This document shows, one piece after another, positions 18,313-27,536 of a stretch of DNA of 64,000 bases. Origin of the DNA: [Phormidium] sp. LEGE 05292 (lineage in GTDB: Bacteria > Cyanobacteriota > Cyanobacteriia > Cyanobacteriales > Aerosakkonemataceae); contig NZ_JADEWG010000001.1 in NCBI RefSeq assembly GCF_015207735.1, positions 62,001-126,000 of the forward strand, written 5' to 3'. The position numbers were made by a program, and so were the translations under genes. The notes under the pieces are model-generated. The model did not search any database. It saw nothing but the letters and a program-made list of their open reading frames with translations, and was not told the DNA's origin. Numbering within the stretch: position 1 is the first letter of the stretch; each line of letters starts with the position of its first letter.

Positions 18313-19573
18313 AAACGACCACCCCCAAAGTAAAAACAGTTTGGACAATAGCTGCCAAAATCAGTGCTAGTGCTGCTCCAGGTAATCCCAGAGAAGGAAT
18401 GAACCACAGACTTGCGATCGCACAAGTACCTGTCACCGCAATAAACAAAGGAATTTGAATCACGAAATACCGAGCAGCGGTGATTCCGTAACCCAGGAAA
18501 GAAGCTATATAACCGATCCCAGCCGCCACCATCACTTGAACAAACAAATCACTATGCTGGGCATACTCAGGTCGATAGATAATAGTCAATAGTTCCCGAC
18601 CTGCAACCTGTGCTATCAAAACAGCCACTACACCGATCGCTCCACCCATCCCCACTAACTTGATTAGCAGCGTGCGGAAAGCTTGACTATTTCCCATCGC
18701 GTAGTATTTCGCTAATCGCGGACTGGCTGACTGTCCTAAAGCCAGGATCACCATATTCCCGGCTACCATTAGGTAGGCTAAGGCAGCAAAAATCCCCAGT
18801 TCCCTTTCCCCTAAATAAGATTCGATAAAGTATCGCGGGATATTGCTATTCAAGGAAATCAACATCATCACCAAACCCAAAGGCAAGCTCAACCAAGTGA
18901 GTTGACCCAAGGTTTTTAGGTTCCAACGCGGGCGTAACGGATTTTGGGAAGTAGTGCTTTTGTGCTGACTTGTTCCCCAAGGGCTAGTTTTCAGCAGCAA
19001 AGCACCACTACGAATGTCATAACTAAATAAGACGATCGCCCAAGCGATCGCTAATCCGACACTTCCCCACAGCACACTCCTGGTAAAGTAGACCCCAATA
19101 GCTAATAGTAAAAGTGATAAAGGGCCTTTAATCATCATCGAAATAGCGATGCGATCCATCCGTTCATGTTGTTGGATGAGTCCGTAAAATACATCGCTAA
19201 TCGACTCAAATCCCTTAGCCAAACCGATAGTGAGAATCACCAGTGAAGTCTGCCAACGATATCCAGATGCGATCGTAATTGCCGAAATTATCAACAGTCC
19301 CAACGTCGTGGCGATCGATCTCAAACCCAAGTAATCGCTAAACTGATACTTATGTTTAGCATCCGTCGCCTGCACATTGCGTAATGAGAGATTGGTCAAC
19401 ATGATCGCAGGTGCTGTCACCGCTAGACCCAAGGTAAACTGACCGACCATTTCAGGAGAGCCAAGTTTAGCCAGCACGACCAACATTCCCCATTGACAAG
19501 CCGCATAAACAGCATTGCCAGCGAATGTCCAAGAAAAATTTCGGCGTAATGTTAGTGGTTTGATCTGTTCCAT
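18269..19573 (-). CDS. polysaccharide flippase (Wzx/PST family)
   Basis: A 434-residue protein with about 12 membrane segments. The N-terminal stretch SWTFAGNAVYAACQWGMLVVLAKLGSPEMVGQFTLGLAV is typical of the PST/Wzx branch of the MOP exporter superfamily. Such proteins move undecaprenyl-linked repeat units to the periplasmic face, where a Wzy polymerase joins them. The presence of both a Wzx-like and a Wzy-like protein, plus the Wzz/BY-kinase across the gap, indicates Wzx/Wzy-dependent assembly. Confidence 0.87.
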   Translation of the reverse strand: MEQIKPLTLRRNFSWTFAGNAVYAACQWGMLVVLAKLGSPEMVGQFTLGLAVTAPAIMLTNLSLRNVQATDAKHKYQFSDYLGLRSIATTLGLLIISAITIASGYRWQTSLVILTIGLAKGFESISDVFYGLIQQHERMDRIAISMMIKGPLSLLLLAIGVYFTRSVLWGSVGLAIAWAIVLFSYDIRSGALLLKTSPWGTSQHKSTTSQNPLRPRWNLKTLGQLTWLSLPLGLVMMLISLNSNIPRYFIESYLGERELGIFAALAYLMVAGNMVILALGQSASPRLAKYYAMGNSQAFRTLLIKLVGMGGAIGVVAVLIAQVAGRELLTIIYRPEYAQHSDLFVQVMVAAGIGYIASFLGYGITAARYFVIQIPLFIAVTGTCAIASLWFIPSLGLPGAALALILAAIVQTVFTLGVVVYALHKIPKSEEMEI

Positions 19574-19658
19574 TGGTTACTGATTGCAATAGCTCGATTT
19601 AATGGGCAATCCTTTCCTTTTCATCAGTCAGGAATCACCAGTTACTTGATAAATATCT

Positions 19659-22376
19659 TTATCGATTTGGAATTGCCTTGGCTTCAATTAATGTCTTCAC
19701 TGCTTTACTTTCTACAGGTTTCGAGAAAAAGTAGCCCTGACCATAAACACACCTGAGAGACTTTAATTGAGCTATTTGACTCACTGTTTCGACACCTGTA
19801 GCGATAATACTCACACCTAATTTTTGGCTAAAACTAATTATCTCCTGAAGAGTTTCTGAGTTGACTTGGGTAGAATCAAATTCCTGAATCGCACAACAAT
19901 CCATCTTTAAGCTATCAATTCGACCATGACTGAGGCTGGTTAAATTGTAAAGATAATTCAATGATGAATTGCTTAATTCAAAGTTATCGATTTGTAATTG
20001 TACTCCCAAAGGCTTGAGTTTACTGAATATTTTACTAGCTAATTCAGGATTTTGAGCCATCACTGTTTCTGGAATTTCCAACCTCAAATTAGAAGCATTA
20101 AGTTTGGTTTCTTCTAAAATTTCGCTAATTTTTTCAATTAAGTTAGTTTGGAAAAACTGTTTGCTCGAAAGATTCACTCCCATAGATAATTGTACATCCA
20201 GGAAGTATTGTTGCTGCCAAACATACATCTGATGACAAGCTTCCCGCATCACCCACCAACCGATCGGAATAATTAAACCAGTTTCCTCAGCCACAGAGAT
20301 AAAATCTGTGGGAGAAACTAAGCCATAGTCTGGGTGTTGCCAACGCAACAAAGCTTCAAAACCAATCAGTTGATCTGTTTCCAACCGCATAATTGGTTGG
20401 TAGTGAATTTGAAACTCTTCACATTCAATCGCCCGCTTTAAGTCATTTTCTAAAGCGTGTAAATTAACGGTCGAATATCCAGGAGTATATTCCGGGACTA
20501 ATTGCTCTAGCAAAAAGACAATCAAGTTGGCATTATTTTGCTCTGCTGCTTTACAGAGTGAATCAATCTTAGTATCGATTAATTCTGGAACAATGCGGCT
20601 GGCATTTTCGGCTGTCAGGATCTTTTCGTGTCGCGTGCGGTTATATTGTTCACCGCAAATAAACAATTCTTCGTAAAGTTTTTCTCCGGGACGCAACCCT
20701 GTAAAGGTAATATCAATGTCTTTGCCAAGCTCTAATCCTGAGAGGCGAATTAAATCTTTTGCTAAGTCTACAATTTTGACTGGTTTGCCCATGTCGAGCA
20801 TGAATACTTCACCGCCACGTCCGAGTACAGATGCTTGCAATACTAGTTGTACTGCTTCGGGAATTGTCATGAAATAGCGGCAGATTTCTGGATGAGTAAT
20901 GGTGATTGGCCCACCTTTAGCGATTTGGTTTTTGAAGGTGGGAACAACGCTACCTCGACTACCTAAAACATTGCCAAACCGAACTACTACAAATGGTTTG
21001 CCACTCTTTTGAGCGGTTCGCAGCACTAACATTTCCGCAATTCGCTTGCTAGCTCCCATAATATTGGTGGGATTAACGGCTTTGTCTGTGGAAATCATGA
21101 CAAAGTTCTGCACATCATAGTGCAATACTAGGTCTAACAGATTTTTGGTTCCCCGCACGTTATTTGTTATTGCTTCTGGTGGGTTTAATTCCATCATGGG
21201 AACGTGCTTGTGAGCCGCAGCGTGAAATACCACTTCTGGACGAAATTTCTCAAACACATACTTCATCCTTGGTAGGATTCGTAAGTCAGCGATGAAAGCA
21301 GTAATTTGGGGTAAATTTTCTAGTTCTTCGCCTTTATTTTTCAAGGATTTAATGATACTTTGCAGTTCTTGTTCTATGGTGAATACAGAATTTTCTCCAT
21401 GTCCCAGTAGTATCATTTGAGCTGGTTTACATTTGAAGATTTGCCGACAAAGTTCGCTGCCTATTGAGCCGCCTGCGCCTGTAATTAAAACTTTTTTACC
21501 TTGGAGAAGTTGGGAAACTTTTTCGATGTCGGTTTGGATAGGTTCGCGGCGTAATAAGTCTTCTATTTGTACTTCTCTGACATTGCCTGCGTTGGCACGA
21601 GAATAGATAATTTCATGAATTGCAGGTAAGGTACTGGTGAGAATTTTATTAGACTGACAAATATCAACTATTTTGCGAATTACATCGCCAGAAGCACTAG
21701 GGATGGCAATAATTACCCGGTGAATATGCAGGGAGTGTACGATTTGGGGAATTTGACTACGATCGCCAACTACATTGATGCCACAAATCTTTAAGTTCAG
21801 TTTTTTCGGGTTGTCGTCAATAAATGCAACAGGATAAAGTCCTAGTTGAGGATTCTGTTGTAAGTTCTTGACTAAGGATACGCCAGCACTACCAGCACCA
21901 ACGATTAAGGCGCGATCGCGACGATGGAATTTTTTATGTTGTTTGCTGATCCTTTCTAGAACTGGCACACTAAAACGAATGCTACCAACTAATAAAAAGC
22001 TGAGTATTCCATCTAGCAAGGGTAGTGATTTAGGTACGCTGTGAACTAGGGGATTATGCAAATAAAAGATTTTCAAAATAATTATTTCTGCTACAACAGT
22101 AATAATCATGGCGAAACCTATTTGTTCGAGTTCATCAAGTCCAGCATAGCGCCAGTAACGTTTGTAAAAACCAATATTATAAAGTAGCGCAATTTTTGCT
22201 AATGAAAATAGTATCGTTACTGCTATGAGTCCTTCTAGGTATGGCGCGATCGCTACTCCATCATCTAAACGAATTTTTAAAGCAATCAACGGGGTAATTA
22301 GAAACACACTTGTATCTATTAGTAAAAAGTGTCTATTTCTCAATCCCCGAACTAATTCTGCTAATTTATTTGTCAT
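19659..22376 (-). CDS. CapD/FlaA1-like nucleotide-sugar dehydratase fused to a degenerate EAL domain
   Basis: The first part (residues 1 to about 600) is a full-length membrane CapD protein: four N-terminal hydrophobic segments, a first Rossmann domain (VGAGSAGVSLVKNL), then the SDR domain with VLITGAGGSIGSELCRQI, and the catalytic STDKAVNPTNIMGASKR of UDP-HexNAc 4,6-dehydratases such as PglF. Residues 642-905 form an EAL domain: GFEALLRWQHP (E674), VNLSSKQF (N735), RLEIPET (E767), QIDNFELSNSSL, SLKMD (K824), IIATGVET. The second Asp of the DDFGTG loop is Asn798 and the catalytic Glu of AEGVE is Thr860. The EAL domain may therefore bind c-di-GMP without cutting it; that is inferred. It is the first gene of the minus-strand block, preceded by GGGGGTG. 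Confidence 0.88.
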   Translation of the reverse strand: MTNKLAELVRGLRNRHFLLIDTSVFLITPLIALKIRLDDGVAIAPYLEGLIAVTILFSLAKIALLYNIGFYKRYWRYAGLDELEQIGFAMIITVVAEIIILKIFYLHNPLVHSVPKSLPLLDGILSFLLVGSIRFSVPVLERISKQHKKFHRRDRALIVGAGSAGVSLVKNLQQNPQLGLYPVAFIDDNPKKLNLKICGINVVGDRSQIPQIVHSLHIHRVIIAIPSASGDVIRKIVDICQSNKILTSTLPAIHEIIYSRANAGNVREVQIEDLLRREPIQTDIEKVSQLLQGKKVLITGAGGSIGSELCRQIFKCKPAQMILLGHGENSVFTIEQELQSIIKSLKNKGEELENLPQITAFIADLRILPRMKYVFEKFRPEVVFHAAAHKHVPMMELNPPEAITNNVRGTKNLLDLVLHYDVQNFVMISTDKAVNPTNIMGASKRIAEMLVLRTAQKSGKPFVVVRFGNVLGSRGSVVPTFKNQIAKGGPITITHPEICRYFMTIPEAVQLVLQASVLGRGGEVFMLDMGKPVKIVDLAKDLIRLSGLELGKDIDITFTGLRPGEKLYEELFICGEQYNRTRHEKILTAENASRIVPELIDTKIDSLCKAAEQNNANLIVFLLEQLVPEYTPGYSTVNLHALENDLKRAIECEEFQIHYQPIMRLETDQLIGFEALLRWQHPDYGLVSPTDFISVAEETGLIIPIGWWVMREACHQMYVWQQQYFLDVQLSMGVNLSSKQFFQTNLIEKISEILEETKLNASNLRLEIPETVMAQNPELASKIFSKLKPLGVQLQIDNFELSNSSLNYLYNLTSLSHGRIDSLKMDCCAIQEFDSTQVNSETLQEIISFSQKLGVSIIATGVETVSQIAQLKSLRCVYGQGYFFSKPVESKAVKTLIEAKAIPNR

Positions 22377-22798
22377 GTGTCACCCCCAACTATTTCTTAA
22401 TTTTGATAAAAATTTTATATCTGTTTTTTTCCTGCGAAGGAAAAGCTAGTGCAGCGCAACAGAGATTATTGAGCAGTTCAAAATAGGTAAAAAGCTGAAC
22501 ATAAAAGCTTTCTTACCCTCTACCTTCTGCCTTTGGAATACTTGAGAGATTTAGAAAAAAACTGAGGAAGAAAAAAATTTTAGAAATTTCTCAAAATATA
22601 TAAAACTTTTCAACCACAGAGACAACAAGAATCATGAGCTTTTGATTGCAAGTCATCAGTCTCACAAGGAAAATATTAAATTGTCATAGCAATTCTCCAT
22701 CAAGTGTACTTAATACTTCGTAATTATCCTCCCTGAAATCGTAGCTAGAGATAACACTCAGTACAGAAAGTATTAAGCATATTCTTAAAGAGAAATGG

Positions 22799-22892
22799 AT
22801 AAGCTGACACGCATTTAAATTGGGATTTTTGAAGCCTCAATTCCTTACACCAAAGGTTTCAGGCTAAAGAATTTAAATGCTGAACAGCTTAT
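22799..22892. repeat. 94-bp imperfect palindrome
   Basis: The arms read ATAAGCTG-N4-GCATTTAAATT at 22799-22821 and its inverse complement ending at 22892. A shorter inner pairing (GAAGCCT with AGGCT) occurs between the arms. It can fold as one long hairpin. It may be a structured leader, a protein-binding site or a small repeat element. Confidence 0.6.
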
Positions 22893-23366
22893 AGAGAGAC
22901 GTTTGTTGAAACATGAAATAATCCATGAGTCACTAAAAAATTTTTTATCTACTACAAAATAGCGTACCGCTCGCTATAAAGACAACTGGTTGGTAATAAA
23001 CTTTATAGAAACTTTAATCATTTTGATGTCCTGAATCATTTTATTTAATTAAAATTACTTATCAGGCTAGCATAGCTATGCCAAAGTCCAGACCCATTTA
23101 AAAATAACTGTTGTCTACTGTAAATTATTGAAATAATTTTAACTCAAAGTGTACGCGATAAAAACATAATTTGCATATTTGAACCAATCCAGTGAACAGA
23201 TGTAAGAAAGAATGATTAAGTAGTCGCAAATATGCAGTATCTTTTTTAACTAAAACTTTAATCTTTATTGATGAAACTGTAAATACTTGTGCTACATTTT
23301 TTTACTTATAGTAAGTTTTACAAAACTATTTTTTTTATATTATAATAATAAATTGAAAGGCTATAA

Positions 23367-23410
23367 TCCTTACCAAATCCTTACCAATTTCTTCCCAAAT
23401 CTTTACCAGA
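23367..23410 (+). promoter_or_regulatory. four 11-bp direct repeats, PhoB/OmpR-type operator candidate
   Basis: Four consecutive units read TCCTTACCAAA, TCCTTACCAAT, TTCTTCCCAAA and TCTTTACCAGA. Each is an 8-base core close to CTTACCAA with a 3-base spacer. An 11-bp period matches head-to-tail binding by PhoB/OmpR-family regulators, and the 8+3 layout matches cyanobacterial Pho boxes (core CTTAACCT), although the core differs. A possible -10 element TAAGAT lies at 23430-23435. The regulator and its target (probably the BY-kinase gene) are inferred. Confidence 0.55.
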
Positions 23411-23789
23411 TCATCTATTAAAATACACATAAGATAAATAAAATTTATCAACGATCGATCTAGACGTAAATGGCTGAGCTTTACAGATTCTTCATAATTA
23501 GAGCTTTACAGTTGATATATATATTTTTTTTATAAATTTGTGTTAAATATGTATAATAAGTTACTTATAAAAACTATTTTACCGTATTCTCCAAAGCTAT
23601 AATAGGGCTGGAAAAACCGAAAAATAAGCTTCAAAAAACTTTACCAGGAAATTCAAACCAAACCTTAAATTATTTTAAGCTACATTACTAGTACTGAAAC
23701 ACATTACAACTACTCTAGCTGGGTGAGTTACTATAAATCTATTCGTTAAAAAATTTTCATACACTGTATAAAGCTAACTGGAGTCATAG

Positions 23790-26006
23790 ATGGAATCTAC
23801 AGAAACTTCTACAGGATTGCAGCATTACTGGCTAATTATCAAACGGCGTTGGCAACCCGCATCCTTTGTATTTATGTTAGTTGTTGTCCTTTGCACCTTA
23901 ATTACGTTCCGAGAAAAACCAGTTTATGAAGCAGTAGGAAAACTTTCATTTAAAAAGATCAGTCCTACTTCCTCTTTAACAGGCTTAGGGAAAGAGATAG
24001 GAGAAGTTACTGCTGTAGGAGAACAAAGTAATCCATTAAGTACAGAAGTAGAAGTAATCCGATCTGTGCCAATGCTCCAAAAAACCATTAATCAGCTAAA
24101 ATTAAAAGGCAAAGAAGGAAAAGCACTAAAAATTAATGATTTTTTAGCCAACCTGAACGTAATTAATATTCGCGGAACAGATGTACTAACAGTTTCTTAT
24201 AAAGATCAAAATCCGCAAATAACCGCAGCAGTTGTAAATACATTAATTAACCTATATATAGAAAACAATCAAACTGTGAACCGGATGGAAGCTGCGGCTG
24301 CTCGCGATTTTCTGGAAAAACAATTACCTCAAGCAGAAGCAGCTTTGCGGCAAGCAGAAGCAGCTTTGCGAAAATTTAAAGAACAAAATAAAGTAGTAGT
24401 TTTGCCGGAAGAAGCTAAGTCAGCAGTAGAAGTAATTGCTAAATTGGAAGAGCAAATTGCTGTAGCCAAATCTCAATACGCCGATATAAATGCTCAAAAG
24501 CTTTCCTTTGAAAAAGAGTTGCAGATGAATCCTAAGCAGGGGTTAACAGCAACTTCTCTGAGCCAATCTTCTGCGGTACAGGAAGCACTCAAAGAATATC
24601 AGCAGACAGAACGCCAGTTGGCAATAGAAGCAATACGCTTTCAGCCAACACACCCTGTAATAGTCGATTTAAAAAATAAGAAAGAAACGTTGCAGGCTTT
24701 ACTAAAAGCTCGAATTGAAACAGTTGTTGGTGAGGCAAAATTAAATAAGGGAAATTTACAAATTGGAGATTCAAAACCAAGGCTCATTGAAGAATTTGTC
24801 AAAGTGGAAGCGAAACGCCAGGGTTTAGCTAATCAGATTGTTGCTTTATCAAATGTGCAAATGGCATATAAGCAAAGAATGAACGTTTTGCCCAGGTTGG
24901 AAAAAGAACAACGAGAACTAGAAAATAAATTACAAGTATCACAATCTACATACGCGCTACTATTTCAAAAGCTTCAGGAAATCCGCATTACAGAAAACCA
25001 AAATGTAGGTAATGCACGCATTATTGAAGCGCCTGAAGTTCCTGAAGAACCTATCACTTCTCGGAAGAAATTATTTATTGTTTCAGGTGTTCTGTTGGGT
25101 AGCCTGCTGGCTATAGCTACGGCGCTGGTTTTAGAATCTTTAGATAAATCTTTGAAGACGGTTGAAGAAGCAAAAGAATGTTTTGGGTTGACTTTGCTAG
25201 GAGTAATTCCGGCGCTGAAAAAACCGGACAAAGTTGCTCAGGGTAATTTCTTTTGGAAAGATAAGCCTAATCACAAAGACTTAGAGCGACCGACTCCAAA
25301 GATTGTAGTGACAAACGATTTACATACTCCTATTAGTGCTGCTTACCGGATGTTACAAGCGAATTTGCGATTTCTGAGTTCTGATAAAGAGCTAAATACT
25401 ATTGTGGTGAGTAGTTCGGTTCCTCAAGAGGGTAAGTCTACGGTATCTGCAAATTTGGCGGTAGCTGTGGCACAAGTGGGACGTAAGGTGTTACTGGTGG
25501 ATGCAGATATGCACCATCCTGTGCAGCATCGGATTTGGGATCTGACTAATCAGGTTGGTTTGAGTAATGCTATTGTCGGACAAGCAGAACTAAGAATGGC
25601 AATTAGGGAAGTGATGCCTAATTTGGATGTGCTCACTTGTGGGGTAATTCCACCTAATCCTATGGCTTTACTTGATTCTCAAAGAATTTCTTCGTTAATT
25701 GATGAGTTTACAACGCTATATGATTTGGTGATTATCGATACGCCTTCGTTGAATGTGGCTGCTGAGGCGCTGATTTTGGGTAAAAAGGCAGATGGTCTTT
25801 TGTTTGTAGTGCGACCTGGTGTAGTAGATTCTGCTAGTGCTACTTTTGCTAAAGAGCTGTTGGAAAAATCAAATCAGAATGTGCTGGGTTTGGTGGTGAA
25901 TGGAGTGATTCCTAATCACGAACCTCATAGTTGTTATTATTTTGCTAATGAATCTTACTCAGATGCAGAGAATCTAACGGATGTCTTTGCAGATAAACAC
26001 AGATAA
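23790..26006 (+). CDS. Wzz-type chain-length determinant / BY-family tyrosine kinase
   Basis: This is a 738-residue polysaccharide co-polymerase. It begins with the Wzz domain (HYWLIIKRRWQPASFVFMLVVVLCTLI), continues with a coiled-coil periplasmic segment rich in A, E, Q and K (residues about 170-400), and crosses the membrane again at LFIVSGVLLGSLLAIATALVL. The cytoplasmic BY-kinase domain has Walker A (SSVPQEGKSTVSANLA), Walker A' (VLLVDADMHHP) and Walker B (LVIIDTPS). A small tyrosine cluster (CYYFANESYS) at the C-terminus is the likely autophosphorylation site. Such proteins control polymer length and export. The ATG is preceded by GGAG. It is transcribed away from the biosynthetic block and most likely serves it. 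Confidence 0.92.
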   Translation: MESTETSTGLQHYWLIIKRRWQPASFVFMLVVVLCTLITFREKPVYEAVGKLSFKKISPTSSLTGLGKEIGEVTAVGEQSNPLSTEVEVIRSVPMLQKTINQLKLKGKEGKALKINDFLANLNVINIRGTDVLTVSYKDQNPQITAAVVNTLINLYIENNQTVNRMEAAAARDFLEKQLPQAEAALRQAEAALRKFKEQNKVVVLPEEAKSAVEVIAKLEEQIAVAKSQYADINAQKLSFEKELQMNPKQGLTATSLSQSSAVQEALKEYQQTERQLAIEAIRFQPTHPVIVDLKNKKETLQALLKARIETVVGEAKLNKGNLQIGDSKPRLIEEFVKVEAKRQGLANQIVALSNVQMAYKQRMNVLPRLEKEQRELENKLQVSQSTYALLFQKLQEIRITENQNVGNARIIEAPEVPEEPITSRKKLFIVSGVLLGSLLAIATALVLESLDKSLKTVEEAKECFGLTLLGVIPALKKPDKVAQGNFFWKDKPNHKDLERPTPKIVVTNDLHTPISAAYRMLQANLRFLSSDKELNTIVVSSSVPQEGKSTVSANLAVAVAQVGRKVLLVDADMHHPVQHRIWDLTNQVGLSNAIVGQAELRMAIREVMPNLDVLTCGVIPPNPMALLDSQRISSLIDEFTTLYDLVIIDTPSLNVAAEALILGKKADGLLFVVRPGVVDSASATFAKELLEKSNQNVLGLVVNGVIPNHEPHSCYYFANESYSDAENLTDVFADKHR

Positions 26007-26007
26007 A

Positions 26008-26157
26008 TAAAATTGGCTCTCTCGTACTTGTGGTGGAAAACCTTGGTTTTTGGGATTGGGGATTGGGTACTGGGTAAAGGGATTCATTGTAGCTCAAGCG
26101 TTTCCCGAATTAATTAGCTTTACCGATCGCCATGAGTACAAGAGAGCCAAAATTATT
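26008..26157. repeat. 150-bp inverted repeat between the BY-kinase and ispH genes
   Basis: Arms of about 25 bases (AATTGGCTCTCTCGTACTTG on the left, its near-complement at 26130-26157) flank about 95 bases that include GGGATTGGGGATTGGG-type short repeats. The arms lie just after each of two convergent genes, so they could act as a shared terminator. The interior looks like an inserted low-complexity repeat. Confidence 0.5.
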
Positions 26158-26163
26158 AAACTT

Positions 26164-27369
26164 TTAAACTGCTACAGCGGCTTTTAACTGGAAGATTTTT
26201 TCGATCGCATCTTCTACAACTTTATCCGGTGTAGAAGCACCAGAGGTAATTCCTACGACAATTTTGCCAGCAGGTAGCCAATTTTCTACTACTTCTAAAT
26301 CGCCGTGTAAAATTTTATGTTCGATGCGATTTCCAGGGCCGATTCTCTCAGCACAATCGATATGATAAGAGGGAATTTTCCGCTCGATCGCTATTTCTTG
26401 TAAATGCGTAGTGTTGGAAGAATTATACCCGCCAATTACTACCATTAAATCCAATTTTTCATCGACTAATTGGAACATGGCATCTTGGCGTTCTTGTGTG
26501 GCATCGCAGATCGTATTGAAGCTTTGGAAATGCTCGTTTAACCGATCGGGCCCATACTTTTTCATCATCGTATGTTCAAACAATTTACCAATTTGCTCGG
26601 TTTCACTTTTGAGCATGGTTGTTTGGTTGGCAATACCGATATGTACTAAATCTACATCCGGATCGAAACCTTGAGAACAAGCACGGCTGAATTTAACTAA
26701 AAATTCCTCACGGTTGCCACCATTGAGAATATAATTCGCTACATATTCGGCTTGTGCCATATTCAAGACAATCAAATATTTATCAGCAAAAGAACTCGTG
26801 GCGATCGTCTCTTCGTGGTTATATTTGCCGTGAATAATTGAGGTGTAGCTCTTTTTCTTGTGCTTTTCGACAGTGTTCCAAACTTTCGACACCCAAGGAC
26901 AGGTAGTATCAACAATTGTGCATTTTTTTTCGGAAAGCAATTGCATTTCTTGGACGCTGGCACCGAAAGCGGGTAAAATTACCACATCACCCATACCAAC
27001 GCCAGAAAAATCTTTGTTACCCTGTTCTACAGGAATAAATTCTACTTGCATTTCCCGCAATCTGTGATTCACAGAAGGATTGTGGATAATTTCATTAGTA
27101 ATCCAAATTCGTTCTGTGGGGAAATGCTGACGAGTTTCATAAGCCATTGCCACCGCACGTTCCACACCCCAGCAAAAGCCAAACGCCTCTGCTAGTCGGA
27201 TGGTGACATCTCCCCGTTCCAGGGTATAGTTATTTTCGCGGATTTGCTGAATCAGACTGCTTTCATACTCGGATTTCAGAACTCCAGCGACTTCTTCTTG
27301 ATGACCGAATCCTTTACGATGGTAGTTTTCTGATTGTTGCAGTGAACGTTTAAAAGCTTTTGTATCCAT
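26164..27369 (-). CDS. ispH: 4-hydroxy-3-methylbut-2-enyl diphosphate reductase
   Basis: IspH (LytB) makes IPP and DMAPP in the last step of the MEP isoprenoid pathway, which feeds carotenoids, phytol and quinones. The three cysteines that hold the catalytic iron-sulfur cluster are visible in [26 protein letters not shown] and [12 protein letters not shown]. The 401-residue length and the [23 protein letters not shown]-terminus are those of the long cyanobacterial form. I use the ATG at 27369; an upstream in-frame extension to 27432 is not supported. Confidence 0.96.
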   Translation of the reverse strand: MDTKAFKRSLQQSENYHRKGFGHQEEVAGVLKSEYESSLIQQIRENNYTLERGDVTIRLAEAFGFCWGVERAVAMAYETRQHFPTERIWITNEIIHNPSVNHRLREMQVEFIPVEQGNKDFSGVGMGDVVILPAFGASVQEMQLLSEKKCTIVDTTCPWVSKVWNTVEKHKKKSYTSIIHGKYNHEETIATSSFADKYLIVLNMAQAEYVANYILNGGNREEFLVKFSRACSQGFDPDVDLVHIGIANQTTMLKSETEQIGKLFEHTMMKKYGPDRLNEHFQSFNTICDATQERQDAMFQLVDEKLDLMVVIGGYNSSNTTHLQEIAIERKIPSYHIDCAERIGPGNRIEHKILHGDLEVVENWLPAGKIVVGITSGASTPDKVVEDAIEKIFQLKAAVAV

Positions 27370-27435
27370 TTTTGTCCCTTGTCTGAAAAGTCCAAGTGCA
27401 GATGTTTTCAGACTACCGGGAAATTGGCACAATTG

Positions 27436-27535
27436 TCATGTGATTTTAAGAAGGCAGAAGGCAGAAGGCAGAGGGCAGAAGGGAAGAAAGGCAGAAGGCA
27501 GAAGGGAAGAAAGGGGAAAGGGAATAGGATAAGTT
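27436..27535. repeat. purine-rich heptamer-type short tandem repeats (GGCAGAA)
   Basis: The stretch upstream of ispH on the minus strand repeats GGCAGAA with variants (GGCAGAG, GGGAAGAAA). Short tandemly repeated repetitive sequences of this heptamer kind are common in filamentous cyanobacteria. I see no gene here. Confidence 0.7.
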
Positions 27536-27536
27536 T

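Larger units (their letters stand above)
22377..23789. other. 1.4-kb AT-rich divergent intergenic region
   Basis: No convincing gene is present on either strand. The region separates the minus-strand polysaccharide block from the plus-strand BY-kinase gene and must contain promoters for both. Two structured parts are listed separately: a 94-bp imperfect palindrome at 22799-22892 and a four-copy 11-bp direct repeat at 23367-23410. The rest is rich in A and T runs. Confidence 0.7.

Noticed and set aside
22377-23789. Possible small RNA or CRISPR-like array in the long gap
   Set aside because: The repeats are too short (11 bp) and contiguous for CRISPR, and no promoter-terminator pair marks a clear RNA gene.
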